The position numbers and the translations under genes were made by a program. A DNA stretch of 64,000 nt from Cornus controversa. Its lineage: Eukaryota > Streptophyta > Magnoliopsida > Cornales > Cornaceae. Positions 17,811-29,065 of this stretch are shown piece by piece. How positions within the stretch are numbered: the stretch's first letter is position 1; the number at the start of each line of letters is the position of its first letter. The stretch covers positions 2,183,001 to 2,247,000 of the forward strand of contig CM048845.1 in the NCBI GenBank assembly GCA_026545225.1. The letters are read 5' to 3'. The notes beneath the pieces were generated by a model. The model searched no databases. It was not told where the DNA came from and saw nothing but the letters and a program-made list of their open reading frames with translations.

Positions 17811-18499
17811 ATACTCAAATCTTGCTTAAAACCATAGTATGGTAAACAGATTTACAAGTTCTTAGAAACAGTTAGATTTTGTGGTACAAGAAGTTCAATA
17901 ATTTTCCTTAGTATATCTTAATTTGGAATGGATATTTACTTGTGTATTAGTCTATATTATGAGGTTATACTGGTAAAAAAAATATAAAATCTCTCATTCC
18001 CTTCCTTCTAACTAAATAAAGAAAGGTGTCATCTCATCCATCCTTTCTAATATCCCTTTCATTCAACCAAACAAAAAGTGAGAAAGGCACCACCCTTCCC
18101 TAGGGATTCCTTATTCATCCCTCCCCATCTCCCTTCCATCCATTTTTTCATCCCTCTTACCAAACAGAGCATAAGGATAACTTGCTAATGAATTTCTAGA
18201 GAGATTAGAACATTGGAGGCCTAAGTTATGATGGAGTTTCAGTTACTTAACCTGTTTCTGAAACAAATTCAAGAGCTTATAAAGAATCATGTCCTACATA
18301 AGAAATGACTGCTAAAGAATAGATGACAAACTCTCAGGTAAAGGATTTGTAATGTCTATAAGAGATCTTAGACATACATAACATGCAGTTTACTTGAATA
18401 ATCATTTAACTAACATATTAATTAACCTGTTAAAATGGCTTAGCCTAAAACATTTTCGTTTCTTTTCATAAAATGTTTCTTTAACCATTGGAGAGAAAT
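17811..18499. other. Intergenic spacer
   Basis: No gene or element recognised. A T/C-rich segment at about 17990-18175 ends in ACCAAACAGAGCA, a wording common at the ends of plant inverted-repeat elements, but I could not find a partner end. Confidence 0.4.
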
Positions 18500-18516
18500 A
18501 TCAAATTTTAGCTCAA

Positions 18517-18670
18517 CACTGCAGCTCAAGTATGCAGTTTAAAGTGCAGCTTGAATCTTTTGTTTTAAGTTGTTGTTGCAGCTTAAAACTGCAGCTCAGC
18601 TCTACAGTTTTGAACTGAAGATGCTGCAGATAAGCTGCTGCCCAACTCTGTAGTCTTAAACTGCAGATGT
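18517..18670. repeat. Degenerate short repeats of CTGCAGCTTAAA-type words
   Basis: Words such as ACTGCAGCTCAA, GTGCAGCTTGAA, TTGCAGCTTAAAACTGCAG and CTGCAGATAAGCTGC recur every 20-40 bp. The segment abuts the left arm of the next element and may belong to it. Confidence 0.5.
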
Positions 18671-18671
18671 T

Positions 18672-20760
18672 GGTGCGCCCCAAGCCGTGCGCGTGGTAGG
18701 CATGCCACGTGCATATGGACCCATGGGTGTGCAAACTCAAGGTGTTGGCTCAGAGATATGCATTGTAGCTTAGTTGTGGCTCGCAAGCCCCATGTGTGCA
18801 TAGGCATGGGCTCGGATGGACTTCAGTGTGGGTATGGTGCAAGCATGCCTCAACAGACCAAGACATGGGCTAGGCTTGGTCAAGGCATATGGGCAATGGT
18901 TCACAAGCAAAGGGAATTCAGGATTGAGCTTGGCATTGGGATAGGTCCCCACTCGGTCGGCCTTAGATGTTGCTGATGGGCATGGACACGAATATGGGCA
19001 TGGGCATGGGCATGTGTCAAAACCATGGGCACATGGCCAAGACAAGAGTTGACACGTGGCATGGACAAGTGACACTTGGAGGGTTGGTTAACAAGCGGTT
19101 ACCCGCAGTTGCTAACACTTCTCCCACATATGCAGACATTGTCGGGAGATGGGGAAGTGCCTAGCAACCACTCATACATGTCTCAGCAATATATGTGCAT
19201 GACAACAGGTGGTGGTGCAAGTGGTTGCCAGCAGTTTGAGAGCATGTCTCTCACATATGTTGACTTGGGGGAGTCATGGGCAAATGTTGTGCAACTTCCT
19301 TGACAAGAGAATCTATAAGCTGGGTGACAACTGCATTGCCTTTGCTGGCACAGTTTGATGGTGTCAGTTATAACCTAGTGGATGGGGATGTCATCCACCA
19401 AGTTAGTGGGTTAATGTCGTGGGTTGTATAGGCAGTTTTGAGAGAATCTATATATACCCCCAACGGTGATCTACATACGCATAGAGAGTTGCCTTGTAAG
19501 CTTGTGCAGAAACCATTGAGGAATCCTTGTACTATTCATTGAGTATAGTGAAATGTTGGAGGGCAAAGCCTTCTGTAAATCGTATGTCTGAGTAGTCATA
19601 ATGCCCATAAATAAATATGGGTATATCCAAATTCCCCTAAACTTTGGGATTGAGCTTCAAATGACTCTAGGAGACTCCAATAAAATTTCTAAGTCAAAAC
19701 TTTATAGATTTTCCAAACTTCTTGATATTTACCAAAATGCTACTGTCGCATGCTTGTGGCTTGCTAACAGCCCTTTGTGTGGGGCCTGCCATGGCATGAG
19801 AGGTTGTCAATGGTGTAACAGATTGTCAACACCAAAATTTTTGCCGTTGTGATGACACTTAGTTACACCAAGTCTCAGCCAAACAAGCACACAAAGGATA
19901 TATAAGATAGGCACAAGGGACACAATTTATTGAAGACTTTGCCCTCCAACCTTTCACTATACTCAATTAATAGTACTAGGATTCCTCAATTGTGTCTGCA
20001 CAAGCTTACAAGGCAACTCTCTATGCCTATGCAGACCACCATTAGGGGTATATATAGACTCTCTCAAAACTATCTATACAACTCACGAAATTAACCCACT
20101 AACTTAGTGGATGACATCCCCATCCACTGGGTTATAACTAACACCATCAGATTGTGCTAGCAAAGACAATGTAGTTGTCAGACAACTGCTAGGGTTGTGC
20201 TGGACTAAGCTAGCTCGTGTCACCCGTCAAGGAAGTTACACAACACTTGCCCATGATTTCCCTAAGTCCGCATACATGCTCCCAAATTGCTAGCAACCAC
20301 TTGCACCACCATTTGTTGTCATGAACATATATTGTTATGACATGTATGAGTGGCTGCTAGGCACTTACCCATCTCCCCACAATGTCTGCATATGTGAGAG
20401 AAGTGCTAGCAACTGCTGGTAACCTGCTTGTTGACCAACCCTTCGAGTGCCACCTGTGTATGCAACGTGTCAACTCTTGTCTTGGCCATATGCCTATGGT
20501 TTTGACCCCCCTTTGCTTGTGGACCATTGCCCATATGCCTTGACCAAGCCTAACTTATGTCTTGGTCTGTTGGGGCATGCTTGCACCATGCCCACACTGA
20601 AGTCCGTCCGAGCCCATGCCTCCGCGCACGCAGCACATGGGGCTTGTGAGCCACAATGCATATCTTTGAGCCAACACCTTGCCCAAGGGCAAGTTTGCAC
20701 ACTCATGGGCCCATATGCACGAGGCATGCCTGCCATGCGCACGGCTTGGGACGCACTAGC
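18672..20760. mobile_element. Pair of related LTR-like sequences in opposite orientation (fossil)
   Basis: The segment 18672-19580 is matched, in reverse complement and with moderate divergence, by about 19934-20760. Each arm contains a TATATATACCCC box followed about 60 bp later by AGAGTTGCCTTGTAAGCTTG and the end TTGGAGGGCAAAG, which resembles an LTR promoter followed by a transcribed region. I read it as two LTR-like copies of one family placed head to head. No coding region is seen with them. They are old and clearly inert. Confidence 0.55.
19583..19797 (+). repeat. About 200-bp segment repeated directly at 20995-21197
   Basis: Beginning TATGTCTGAGTAGTCATAAT, this segment follows the left LTR-like arm. 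A direct copy (TATGTCTAAGGAGTCATAAT) follows the right arm, although the arms themselves are inverted. They share CCCATAAATAAATATGGGTA, itself a palindrome. The function is unknown; it probably derives from the same retroelement. Confidence 0.7.
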
Positions 20761-21197
20761 ATGTGTCGTCCACCCAATGGGGTTACTGCCGCTGCAACCA
20801 TTAAGTTCCACCACCTTTGGGGTGGTGCACATCCATGCTGAGGCATGTTGGCATGCCCCGAATGCATGCCTTGTGCTAGGCTTGCCAAGTGTACATTGGT
20901 TCTGGGGCCCGGGGGGGTGGAAGTGAGACTACCCATACCCCCCTATATATGCACAAGTAAAAGTTGTGAGTCTGACAACAAGAAACATCACCTATGTCTA
21001 AGGAGTCATAATGCCCATAAATAAATATGGGTATATCCAAATTCTGCCAAACTTTAGGATTGAGCTTCAAATGACTCTAGGAGACTCTAATAAAATCCCC
21101 AAGTCAAAACTCCATGTATTTTCCGGACTTCTTCATATTTACCAAAATGCCATTGCCACATGCTTGTGGCATGCTAGTAGCCCTTTGTGCACTACCA

Positions 21198-21425
21198 AGG
21201 ATAACACCTTTACCTTTGTTGTCTTTGCTCTACACCTTAGAAACTGTTGGTACAAAGCATGGGCTTTGCTCATCTGCAATCAACATCCCACCTATGTGTA
21301 GCATTAGTGCCACCTTCGCCTTCAAGAAGAAATCATTGCCAAAATAACATCAAAGTCATCCAATGGCACTGCCATAATACTGACCTTGCCTTCCTTGAGC
21401 TGCAGATTTCAGCATTTTAGCTTTA
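21198..21425 (-). mobile_element. Ty3/gypsy pol fragment (protease/RT linker), fossil
   Basis: On the minus strand the sequence resembles the stretch between protease and reverse transcriptase of plant chromovirus-like gypsy elements (words like GNDFF, KAKVALM and DEQSPCFV). It is a short broken piece joined directly to the Mutator fragment on its right. Confidence 0.5.
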
Positions 21426-21429
21426 GCTA

Positions 21430-22440
21430 CCATATTTCCAAAAGAAAAGCATAAATTATTATACCTTTTATCGGTCTGATATAAAAGTCATGCCATGATG
21501 GGACCTATCGCATCCATCAATTCAGTCATAAACTATGTCCAGGTCTGTATACTCAGCCTCAACCACAACTATAGCAACTGGAAACATTTTGTCATTTCCA
21601 TCACAAACGACACTCAATAAATGGCAACCATATGGCCCCTTTAAGAAGCAACCATCAGCAGTAATGAATCGTCTACAATCCTCTAAAAACCTCTTCTTGG
21701 TGCAGCATAACAAATGCACACCCAACGAAATGTCGGTATTGGACCCGGATTAGTTTGCATGAGTAACTGAAAATATTCCCTCAACTTGTCGTATTGCTCT
21801 ACATGGTTGCATTGAATCATTCCCTTTGCTTTCCTTTTTGCTCAATAAATTTTATGCTTAGAGATGCCAATATGTAAATCCTTTCCAATATCCTTTTTCA
21901 TTGGACCACATTTCCATTCTGGGTTTGTTCTCATACTCTCCAAGTATATATTTGCAAGTAAAGTGGATGTGACTTGATCATTATTGCGAGTACATAAACA
22001 AGAAAGGTCGGTCGAAGTGTTTTAATCTCAAAGCACTTTTCAGCCTTGTTTTCTGACGCATATATTGTCCACCCACATCCTGACCCTTTGCAAACTGCAC
22101 TCACTCTATCTCTCTCATTCTTTTTAAACTTGATGTCAAAATTTCCTTTAACTGTAGCATGTCTTAATGCAAGCCTAAAGTCTGAAGCAGTGCCAAATTG
22201 CAAGCCTCCAGTACGAGGCTTTTTCTCCAAGTCTCTTGAAGGAAAGAAATCTTGGTATTTTGTAGTTGTTGCTTCTTCATCTGATGAACTACACAAACTA
22301 ATTAACTCATCACTATGTGCACAAGTAGACTTCACTTCTTCCACTTCATCCATTTCAAACAATTCATCACATTCAACAACTTCACCATATTCAGTCACCT
22401 CATTTTCAACAACTTGACCTATAACGACCAGCTCCACCAC
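21430..22440 (-). mobile_element. Mutator-like (MULE) transposase fragment, broken
   Basis: Reading leftward from 22440: an acidic N-terminal segment, then a MuDR N-terminal domain (GLQFGTASDFRLALRHATVK, with CKGSGCGWTIYAS). A stretch reading MIQCNHVEQYDKLREY follows near 21800, and the first part of the DDE transposase core comes next (RFITADGCFLKGPYG; here ITADG is the position of the first catalytic Asp). The remaining catalytic residues and the zinc knuckle are absent, and several frame changes and stops occur between the parts. This is a dead 5' portion of a MULE. No terminal inverted repeats were found because both ends are cut by other elements. Confidence 0.82.
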
Positions 22441-22745
22441 ACGGTAGGGATATTGTCCGCTTTGGACCTAGCCCGCACGGTTTTGTTCTTGAGTTTTATC
22501 CCAAAAGACCTCACACCATTTGGAAAGAGCACACCACATATATAGCACATCCTCTTTCCACACCCAAGCGATGTGGGATCATAAGCCCCTTAGGGACAAG
22601 AGGGGACAAATACACCTCTTCCACACAACCAAGGTCTATACAATCGAAACCCCCCCCCCCCCCCCCCCCCCCGGCAGAGGCCCAACGTCCTCGTCGGCAA
22701 ACTTCTGGCTGGGTCCAACTCTGATATAATATTGTAACACCCCCA
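22441..22745 (-). mobile_element. LTR-like fragment of a common plant retroelement type (fossil)
   Basis: The reverse strand holds the familiar plant repeat wording TGTTACA-like end (TGTTACAATATTATATCAGA on the minus strand at 22736-22717). It also holds TCCCACATCGCTTGGGTGTG, CTTTTGGGATAAAACTC and GGTCCAAAGCGGACAATATC. These occur together in LTRs of several plant families; I did not assign one. It contains a 23-nt C homopolymer. Confidence 0.55.
22650..22672. repeat. Homopolymer of 23 C
   Basis: An uninterrupted run of 23 cytosines within the LTR-like fragment, a very unusual tract for this AT-rich DNA. Its length may be uncertain in the assembly. Confidence 0.9.
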
Positions 22746-22919
22746 AGTTGAGGTGGGGATATTTCTGACCTTTCACTCAACCTGTGGTTGACTTAATATC
22801 ACAATCGAATCCACAACTTACCATAGGTAACAACCATAACATATGTTCATATGACATAACCAACCACAAAATCCGTAGTCACGTGTTCCCATTTTCACTT
22901 AGGTATGGACAGTGACTAA

Positions 22920-24440
22920 AGAATTCCTCCAGGCTTCTAGTGCTCAGCCTTCACCTTTTGACATATGATACATTTAGACACACTCAGCAACGTCACGCTT
23001 CATACCTTCCCACCAAAACTGTCTTTTAAGATCGTGGTACATGACATCTTAGTGCCTCCTGGATGCACCGTATACCTCGAGTGGTGTGCCTCCTCAAGAA
23101 TGTCTCTCTTGAGGTCCAGCAGATCTAGAACACACAACCTCCCTCTATGCTTCACACCCCCATCAATGCCACGTGTCCACTCCACAATACTCCCATCTAC
23201 TACAGACTCTGTCAAACGAGCCTACAGTCTATCGTCACTAGATCGTGCCTGAATGATTCTGCTAATAAGTGATGGTTATGCAACAAGGCTCCACAAGAGT
23301 GTCCCGGTGCACTGAGGTGCATACGAAATCAAGAATTTAGCTAAGGTCTCTAGTAACTTCCACTCACCATCATCATAAAAGTTATTATGCCCCTAGGCTT
23401 CTTACTCGATGCATCCGCCGCTACATTTGCCTTGCCGGGATGATACTGAATGGTCGTGTCAAAATCAGTCAATCGTTCCATCCATCTACACTGTCTCATA
23501 TTCAAATCACTTTGTGAGAACATGTACTTGAGGATCAGTGAAGAGTTCACATTTCTCACCATACAAGTAATGTTTCCACACCTTCAATGCCAACACTATA
23601 GTTGCCAACTCCAAATTGTGTGTGGGATAATTCTGATCATGCGGCTTGAGTTGTTTGGTAACATACGCCACCACTTTTCCATTCTACATCAATACACATC
23701 CTAATCCCTGATGTGAAGCATCTGAGTAGACCGTGAACCCCTCACCATTGTCTGGTATCCTAAGTACTGGGGCCGATGTCAACCTAGCCTTCAGCTCATC
23801 GAATGATTGTTGGCATCGGTCATCTCACAAGAACTTCACACCCTTCCTAGTCAACTTAGTCATCAGAGCAACAATTTGGGAGAACCCCTTAATAAATCGA
23901 TGGTAGTAACTCGTCAATCTTAAGAAACTACGAATCTCTGTCACTGTAGTAGGTTACTCCCAATTCAATACCGCCTCCACCTTGGTAGGGTTAACCAATA
24001 CACCCTCGCCTGAAATCACATGCCCCAAAAAGCCAACTTGCTTTTGTCAAAATTCACACTTCGTAAACTTAGCGTATAACTGACGATCGCACAAAGTCTG
24101 AAGTGCAATCTTCAAATGATCCTCGTGCTCCTCCTTAGACTTGGAGTATATTAGAATATCATCAACAAACACTACCACGAATGAATCCAAATATGGTCTA
24201 TAAACTCTGTACATCAAATCCATGAAGACAGCTGGTGCATTAGTTAGCCCAAAAGGCATGACTGCAAACTCATACAACCCATATCGAGTCCTCAATGCAG
24301 TCTTGGGTATGTCCTCCTCTTTAACCCTCAATTGATGATAACATGTCCTCAAATCAATCTTAGAGAACACTTGTGCACCACGGAGCTGATCAAACAAATC
24401 TTCAATATCAGGTCTTTTCAAGCCGGATAAAGGGTTCGGA
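22920..24440 (-). mobile_element. Ty3/gypsy chromovirus-like pol fragment (RT, RNase H, start of integrase), fossil
   Basis: On the minus strand, in order from the right: reverse transcriptase ([17 protein letters not shown], then the catalytic [15 protein letters not shown]), RNase H and its end ([18 protein letters not shown]), and the zinc-binding start of integrase (EEAHHSRYTVHPGGTKM). The integrase core, protease and LTRs are not attached. Several breaks make it inert. The wording is typical of Tekay/Del-like plant chromoviruses. Confidence 0.9.
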
Positions 24441-25664
24441 GTTGGGTGGACAATTTTTAAATATTTATCTGGTTCTTGTCATTGTTTTTAAGCATTTATG
24501 AACTTTATTTAGACTTTCTAAAGAGGTTTTTTGCTGGCATCAAAATTGAAGAGGTTAAGTTTAGTACTTTAATAGTGTGCGTGGGTATTTTAGCCTCCAT
24601 GCATTTCCCTTCCTTCCTGGAGCCTCTATTGGTATAGGAAAGGGATCGAAAGGTAATGTCAACCCATTATCTAATTAACAATAACATTATGTCCTCCTTT
24701 TTGCATTGAGTTTTTGAATTTCGAAAATTTCAAAAGTGTATTCTTAACTACTTTAGGTGGTGAATTTTAATAATTTTCATTGATTTTTTTTAGTTATCAA
24801 AAATAATAATTTTCATTGATTTTTTCTGGTTTTTGAAATTGTCATTAGGTTTTTGTTTGTTTCCTTTAATGGTTTGGTTGTGTTTGCCTAGTTTAGGACT
24901 ATAGTTACAAGAGGTGGATTTTGTTTGTCAGGTATTGCTTGCTTGTTCAAGTGGATGCTCTGGAATTGCTGGGAATTTGTAGTCTGTCTGCGTTATGTCC
25001 AGTGTTTTGGTCCTATTTGTTTTTACTTATCTTTTTCTCTGTGATTCTTGTCTCTCTGGACCAAAACTCAGTTCCTCATGTTACAACGTGTTCGCAATGT
25101 TGTTTTCTCTTCAGTGCATCCTTTAATTGCAAAATACAAAATTTCTTCAATTCATATCTGGCTCCAGCATATGTTCATTGACGCTCGCTTGCATTGTATA
25201 CCTTTTAATTTATTTTGTACCTTTCCATCTTATGTAGCAGCATTCTTGTTTTTCCTCCTTATTTTTGATGGAACATGCGTTGTCACCAGTTCCAAAATTG
25301 TGTGAATGTCTTCCTGTCCATTTTTTTGTTTGATGGATTCAATATAGTAGAAACAGTCTGTACACTATTTGACTTTCTTGGAAGACCCTATATAAACTAC
25401 TTTAATTTTGGAGTCTTTTGTTGGTCAAAAGCGTTGGGCTATTATGGGATTTCTGCTTCTCAGGATCCAAGGTTGTGATTTAGTGATTTTTAAGATGCTT
25501 GGTTGGCTACTTTCACACATTATTATAAAAACAAACATGATGGACTGGCGGACATAATATGTTTCCACCCATGATATCTATTAGGCTTCCCTGCGCCAGC
25601 ACTATTTGAAATCATGAAATTCTTGCACCTGTTTTTGCATCTCTTTTCTGACTTGCTTTTTTAG
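24441..25664 (+). other. Probable intron or 5' part of the decayed XS-domain gene
   Basis: T-rich, intron-like sequence leads into the splice acceptor at 25663-25664. I recognise no exon in it. Upstream exons of the XS gene may have been lost when the retroelement pieces on the left were inserted. Confidence 0.35.
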
Positions 25665-25997
25665 ATCTTGGATTTGGTGGTGGGAAGTCAAAGTCTTTAT
25701 ATGGAAGAGGTGGTCATCTGGGCATTACTCTGGTCAAGTTTGCTGCTGACCAATCAGGTCTGAAAGAGGCTGTACGGCTGGCAGAATATAGCATAGGGGT
25801 TGGACCCGCATACATTCCTTGACATCAAGAAGGACGACAATAATCCAAACCTGTTAAAGTGGATGAGAGGACTGGGGGAGAAGAAGTGGGTCTTGTACGG
25901 TTATCTAGGAACTATTTCTAATCTCGACAACGTTGATTCTGATACAAGGAAGAAGGTCTTGATTGAAAGCAGGAGAGAGTACCAACCATCCAAGTAG
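25665..25997 (+). pseudogene. XS-domain gene fragment, decayed
   Basis: After a good acceptor (CTTGCTTTTTTAG) the sequence reads DLGFGGGKSKSLYGRGGHLG, then ITLVKFAADQSGLKEAVRLAEY. Next comes KKDDNNPNLLK and, in a shifted frame, the tail VLYGYLGTISNLDNVDSDTR ending RKKVLIESRREYQPSK. This is the XS domain, the RNA-binding fold of SGS3/FDM-type and related plant proteins. The expected stretch after AEY (EKxNHGR..W) is shortened, and at least three frame shifts separate the recognisable parts. The preceding intron acceptor shows it is a decayed genomic gene rather than a processed copy. A TAG follows the last conserved residues. Other XS exons and the coiled-coil region were not found. Confidence 0.72.
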
Positions 25998-26630
25998 GGC
26001 TTGTATAACAGTACAAGGTTCTGGTGCATATTTTAGCTTTGCCGTTGTTTTTTCTTTTGGTGTAGAAGATGATTGAAAATCAAAGTTGTTTCATGAAATT
26101 TAATTGCCGCTAACTTTTGATGTAAAGACGTACGCAGCACATCTGAATGCATGTTGTGGATTATTGGACATTTAATGACAAATCTAATTTTTTTTTAGGT
26201 TTTTTTAGCTGGATTGTGTTAAATGACAGTCAGATCAGTTGGGTGTTCATAAGTTTCTTTGTTGGCCCTTGTTTTCAACTGTCGCCTTCACCAGTATTAG
26301 ATCTATTGCTTCACGACAGGTACGGTCAAATGTCTGACAAATGGTGCCTTTGTAACCCATTCCTATTGCTGAAAATTCATTTTAGATGATCCTTGTATGT
26401 TCTTCAGGGTCGTTCAGTTACCAGTACATTGGAATGAGAATGGTATAATTTTTATTTGGTTGGGTTACCTTGAGTCTAGGAAGTATTTTATGCAATATCT
26501 TGTTGTGTGTTTAGGTTTTTAAAATTTCAAAATGCAGAAGAGAGAAGGAGATCTGACTTGGGAGAGGCTTGAAGCGTACTGATGTTAAGCATTATAGGCT
26601 CAATCCAGACTAGTCTAATTGTTAGTAATT
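25998..26630 (+). other. 3' flank of the XS-domain pseudogene
   Basis: Non-coding T-rich sequence, consistent with an old 3' untranslated region and spacer. Nothing else recognised. Confidence 0.4.
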
Positions 26631-27289
26631 AGAGGGGTGGCAATTCGGGTTCACGGGTCGTGTCGAGACAAACCTGAGTCATTCCACTTCTAAATTAGTG
26701 GAGCACTTCTGTCACTAATCTACCAATGACTTTTGTTTATATATGCTACAATAATAATATTTAATCTATAACAATGAAAGTTTGAACTTAATAAAATTTG
26801 AAACATTAATTAAATTACAATAATTATTTCCCCCCATTTTGAATATAACAAACAAACATTATTAAGTAATTAAATCAATAATACAATTTTCACTATCTTG
26901 AAATCAAGTAAAAACATTAATCTCACTCAAATAATGGAGCATTTAGAACTAACATTAAGTATATATCTCATTGAATTAATATATTTTTTTAATATATATT
27001 AATGTTGAAGTATTTGACAAAAAGTAAAGGAGTGGTCTAATTTATATTACTTTAACTATTATATGTTATACTATATATCTCGGGACAATAAAGAAAAATT
27101 AATTTCATAAAACTAAATATTCAGATTAAATGGTTTAAATTAATCAATTATTCTAATTGATTTTTTAGACACTTAATTAATTAATCGAAATTTGAGAAAA
27201 TATAAGAAAATGGTTTAACTTATATTACTTATAACTGTTATATGTTATGCTATATATCTCGGGACACTAAAGAGCCATTATTGCCATCA

Positions 27290-27324
<35 letters not shown>

Positions 27325-28193
27325 ACCAAACATTACCTACCACCCGATAATCTGATATACATTCACATATCCTTTAGAAAATTAAATAATAATGAAGAAA
27401 AGAAAAGACATTATTCTCTTCAGTAATCATCACTCTCTCTTTCCATACATACAAGGCGTTACACTCACAACACCTAACTCACATTACTAGAGTCTAGCAC
27501 AAACAGTACATCTCAAACACTCCAAAGTTAAACATTAGTCAAACATCATGATCAAGTATGACACAATCAAGCTCACATCGGTGTAACGTAAAAGAATTAA
27601 TTATCGCATAAATTTGATAGAGATGAGTTTTTAGTGAATTTTAATTAATTTAGTGAATTTTATTGATTTCTTGGAAACCATTTAGCATAAGTAATTATTC
27701 ATTTATAAATTGCATGTCCATGTCTTTATTAAAAAAAGTGAATAGTTTTTAACTAAATCAATGATTACTAATAGATTTAAGAATGAAATAAATGAACATT
27801 TATACTATATATATAACATATTAGAAGATAAAAATATATATATATAATACACGTCAAAACAAATAGTGTGAAAATATATGTTTACATGTTTTTAACATTC
27901 TAAAACAAATTTACAATATTAAACTTTATATTTTTTACATTTTAAAATAAATTAATAAATATTAACGCTAAACGGGTTAAACGAGTTGATTCCACTTGTG
28001 TTGACCCGACACGACCCGTTAAATTAAACGGGTTATGCGGGTTAAGTGGGTTGAACCCGAACCTGATACTTTTTTTTTTTGTGTCGTAATCATGTTGACC
28101 CGTTTACTACCCGAACCCGTTTAACCCAAACTCGTTAAATTCGTGTCGATTTCGAGTCATGTTAGCGGGTTATGTCGAATTTTGCCACCCCTA
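26631..28193. mobile_element. Large non-autonomous hAT-like element (about 1.56 kb)
   Basis: The left end GAGGGGTGGCAATTCGGGTT and the inverted right end TAGGGGTGGCAAAATTCGAC are matching hAT-type termini. Subterminal regions carry many ACGGGT/ACCCG words in both orientations, such as CGGGTCGTGTCGAG on the left and GACCCGACACGACCCG on the right. A clean 8-bp target duplication is not visible, so the exact left edge is uncertain by a few bases. Inside is an old pair of about 85-bp repeats (27010-27095, 27192-27275) sharing TATATATCTCGGGACA, plus a TA run at 27294-27322. No coding capacity. Confidence 0.72.
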
Positions 28194-29065
28194 CTTAATA
28201 CATTCCCAGACTTTTGGTGATGGAATGAAAGTTGCATTTCTCAGGATGTTAGATGGATCATTCTTCAAACTCTACAACTTTGTATTTATATCAAATCAGA
28301 TGACAGTTATTTTCTGCCATAACTACTTAACAGTTTCTTTCTTGATTGCATTTTGCTTAACAATTATTTTTTTACCATACTGATGTCATGAGAAATTGCT
28401 ACTTAGTCTTCTGCTTTTTCGCTTCTTGACAATTTCTTGTGTTGCATTTTTTGCTGTAACGATATGGCGATTATTTTCTACCATAATTGATATCTTGAGA
28501 AATAACTATTTGTCCCGTGTGTTTCTTATTGGTTGATAATTATAACTGCTTGCTAACTCCTTCCAAAATATGATGCAATGTGTCATCAACTTCCTTCTAA
28601 CTTTCATTTGGTACCTATCTATTTCAATATTCTATCAACTATGTTGACAGAGCATCATGTCACTTATTATTACAAGATCAATTTTATTGAAAAAATATGG
28701 ACTGAATATGCTACTAAAACAATAATGACATCATCAACTATATATTAGTATCACTATATGTAAATAAGTTATACAAACTTCATTGTATAAATAATTACCA
28801 TAGTATTAATAATGTTATCATGGATTAACATCTTTTAAAACAAGAATAATAGTACAACAAGTAAATATACTTCTAGGATTTACAAGAAAACTCTTTTCCA
28901 TGCATTATATAGTTTTCAAGAAACTTCTATAATATTCTTTAAATAGAAGATATGTATCACTCTAAAATTATCTAACATGTGTAACACTAAAATTAGATGT
29001 TATATATAAACTAATGATAGATGATTTTATGACACTATATAAACTATCATATAAAACCATATGGA
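28194..29065. other. AT-rich spacer with three degenerate ~100-bp repeats
   Basis: Around 28300-28520 the motif TTATTTTCTRCCATAA, followed by CTTGAGAAAT(T/A)A-like words, recurs three times with drift. No gene recognised. Confidence 0.45.

Noticed and set aside
20447-20926. Open frame of 159 codons in the right LTR-like arm
   Set aside because: It reads through the inverted LTR-like repeat and neighbouring DNA, with overlapping frames on both strands, and has no family resemblance.
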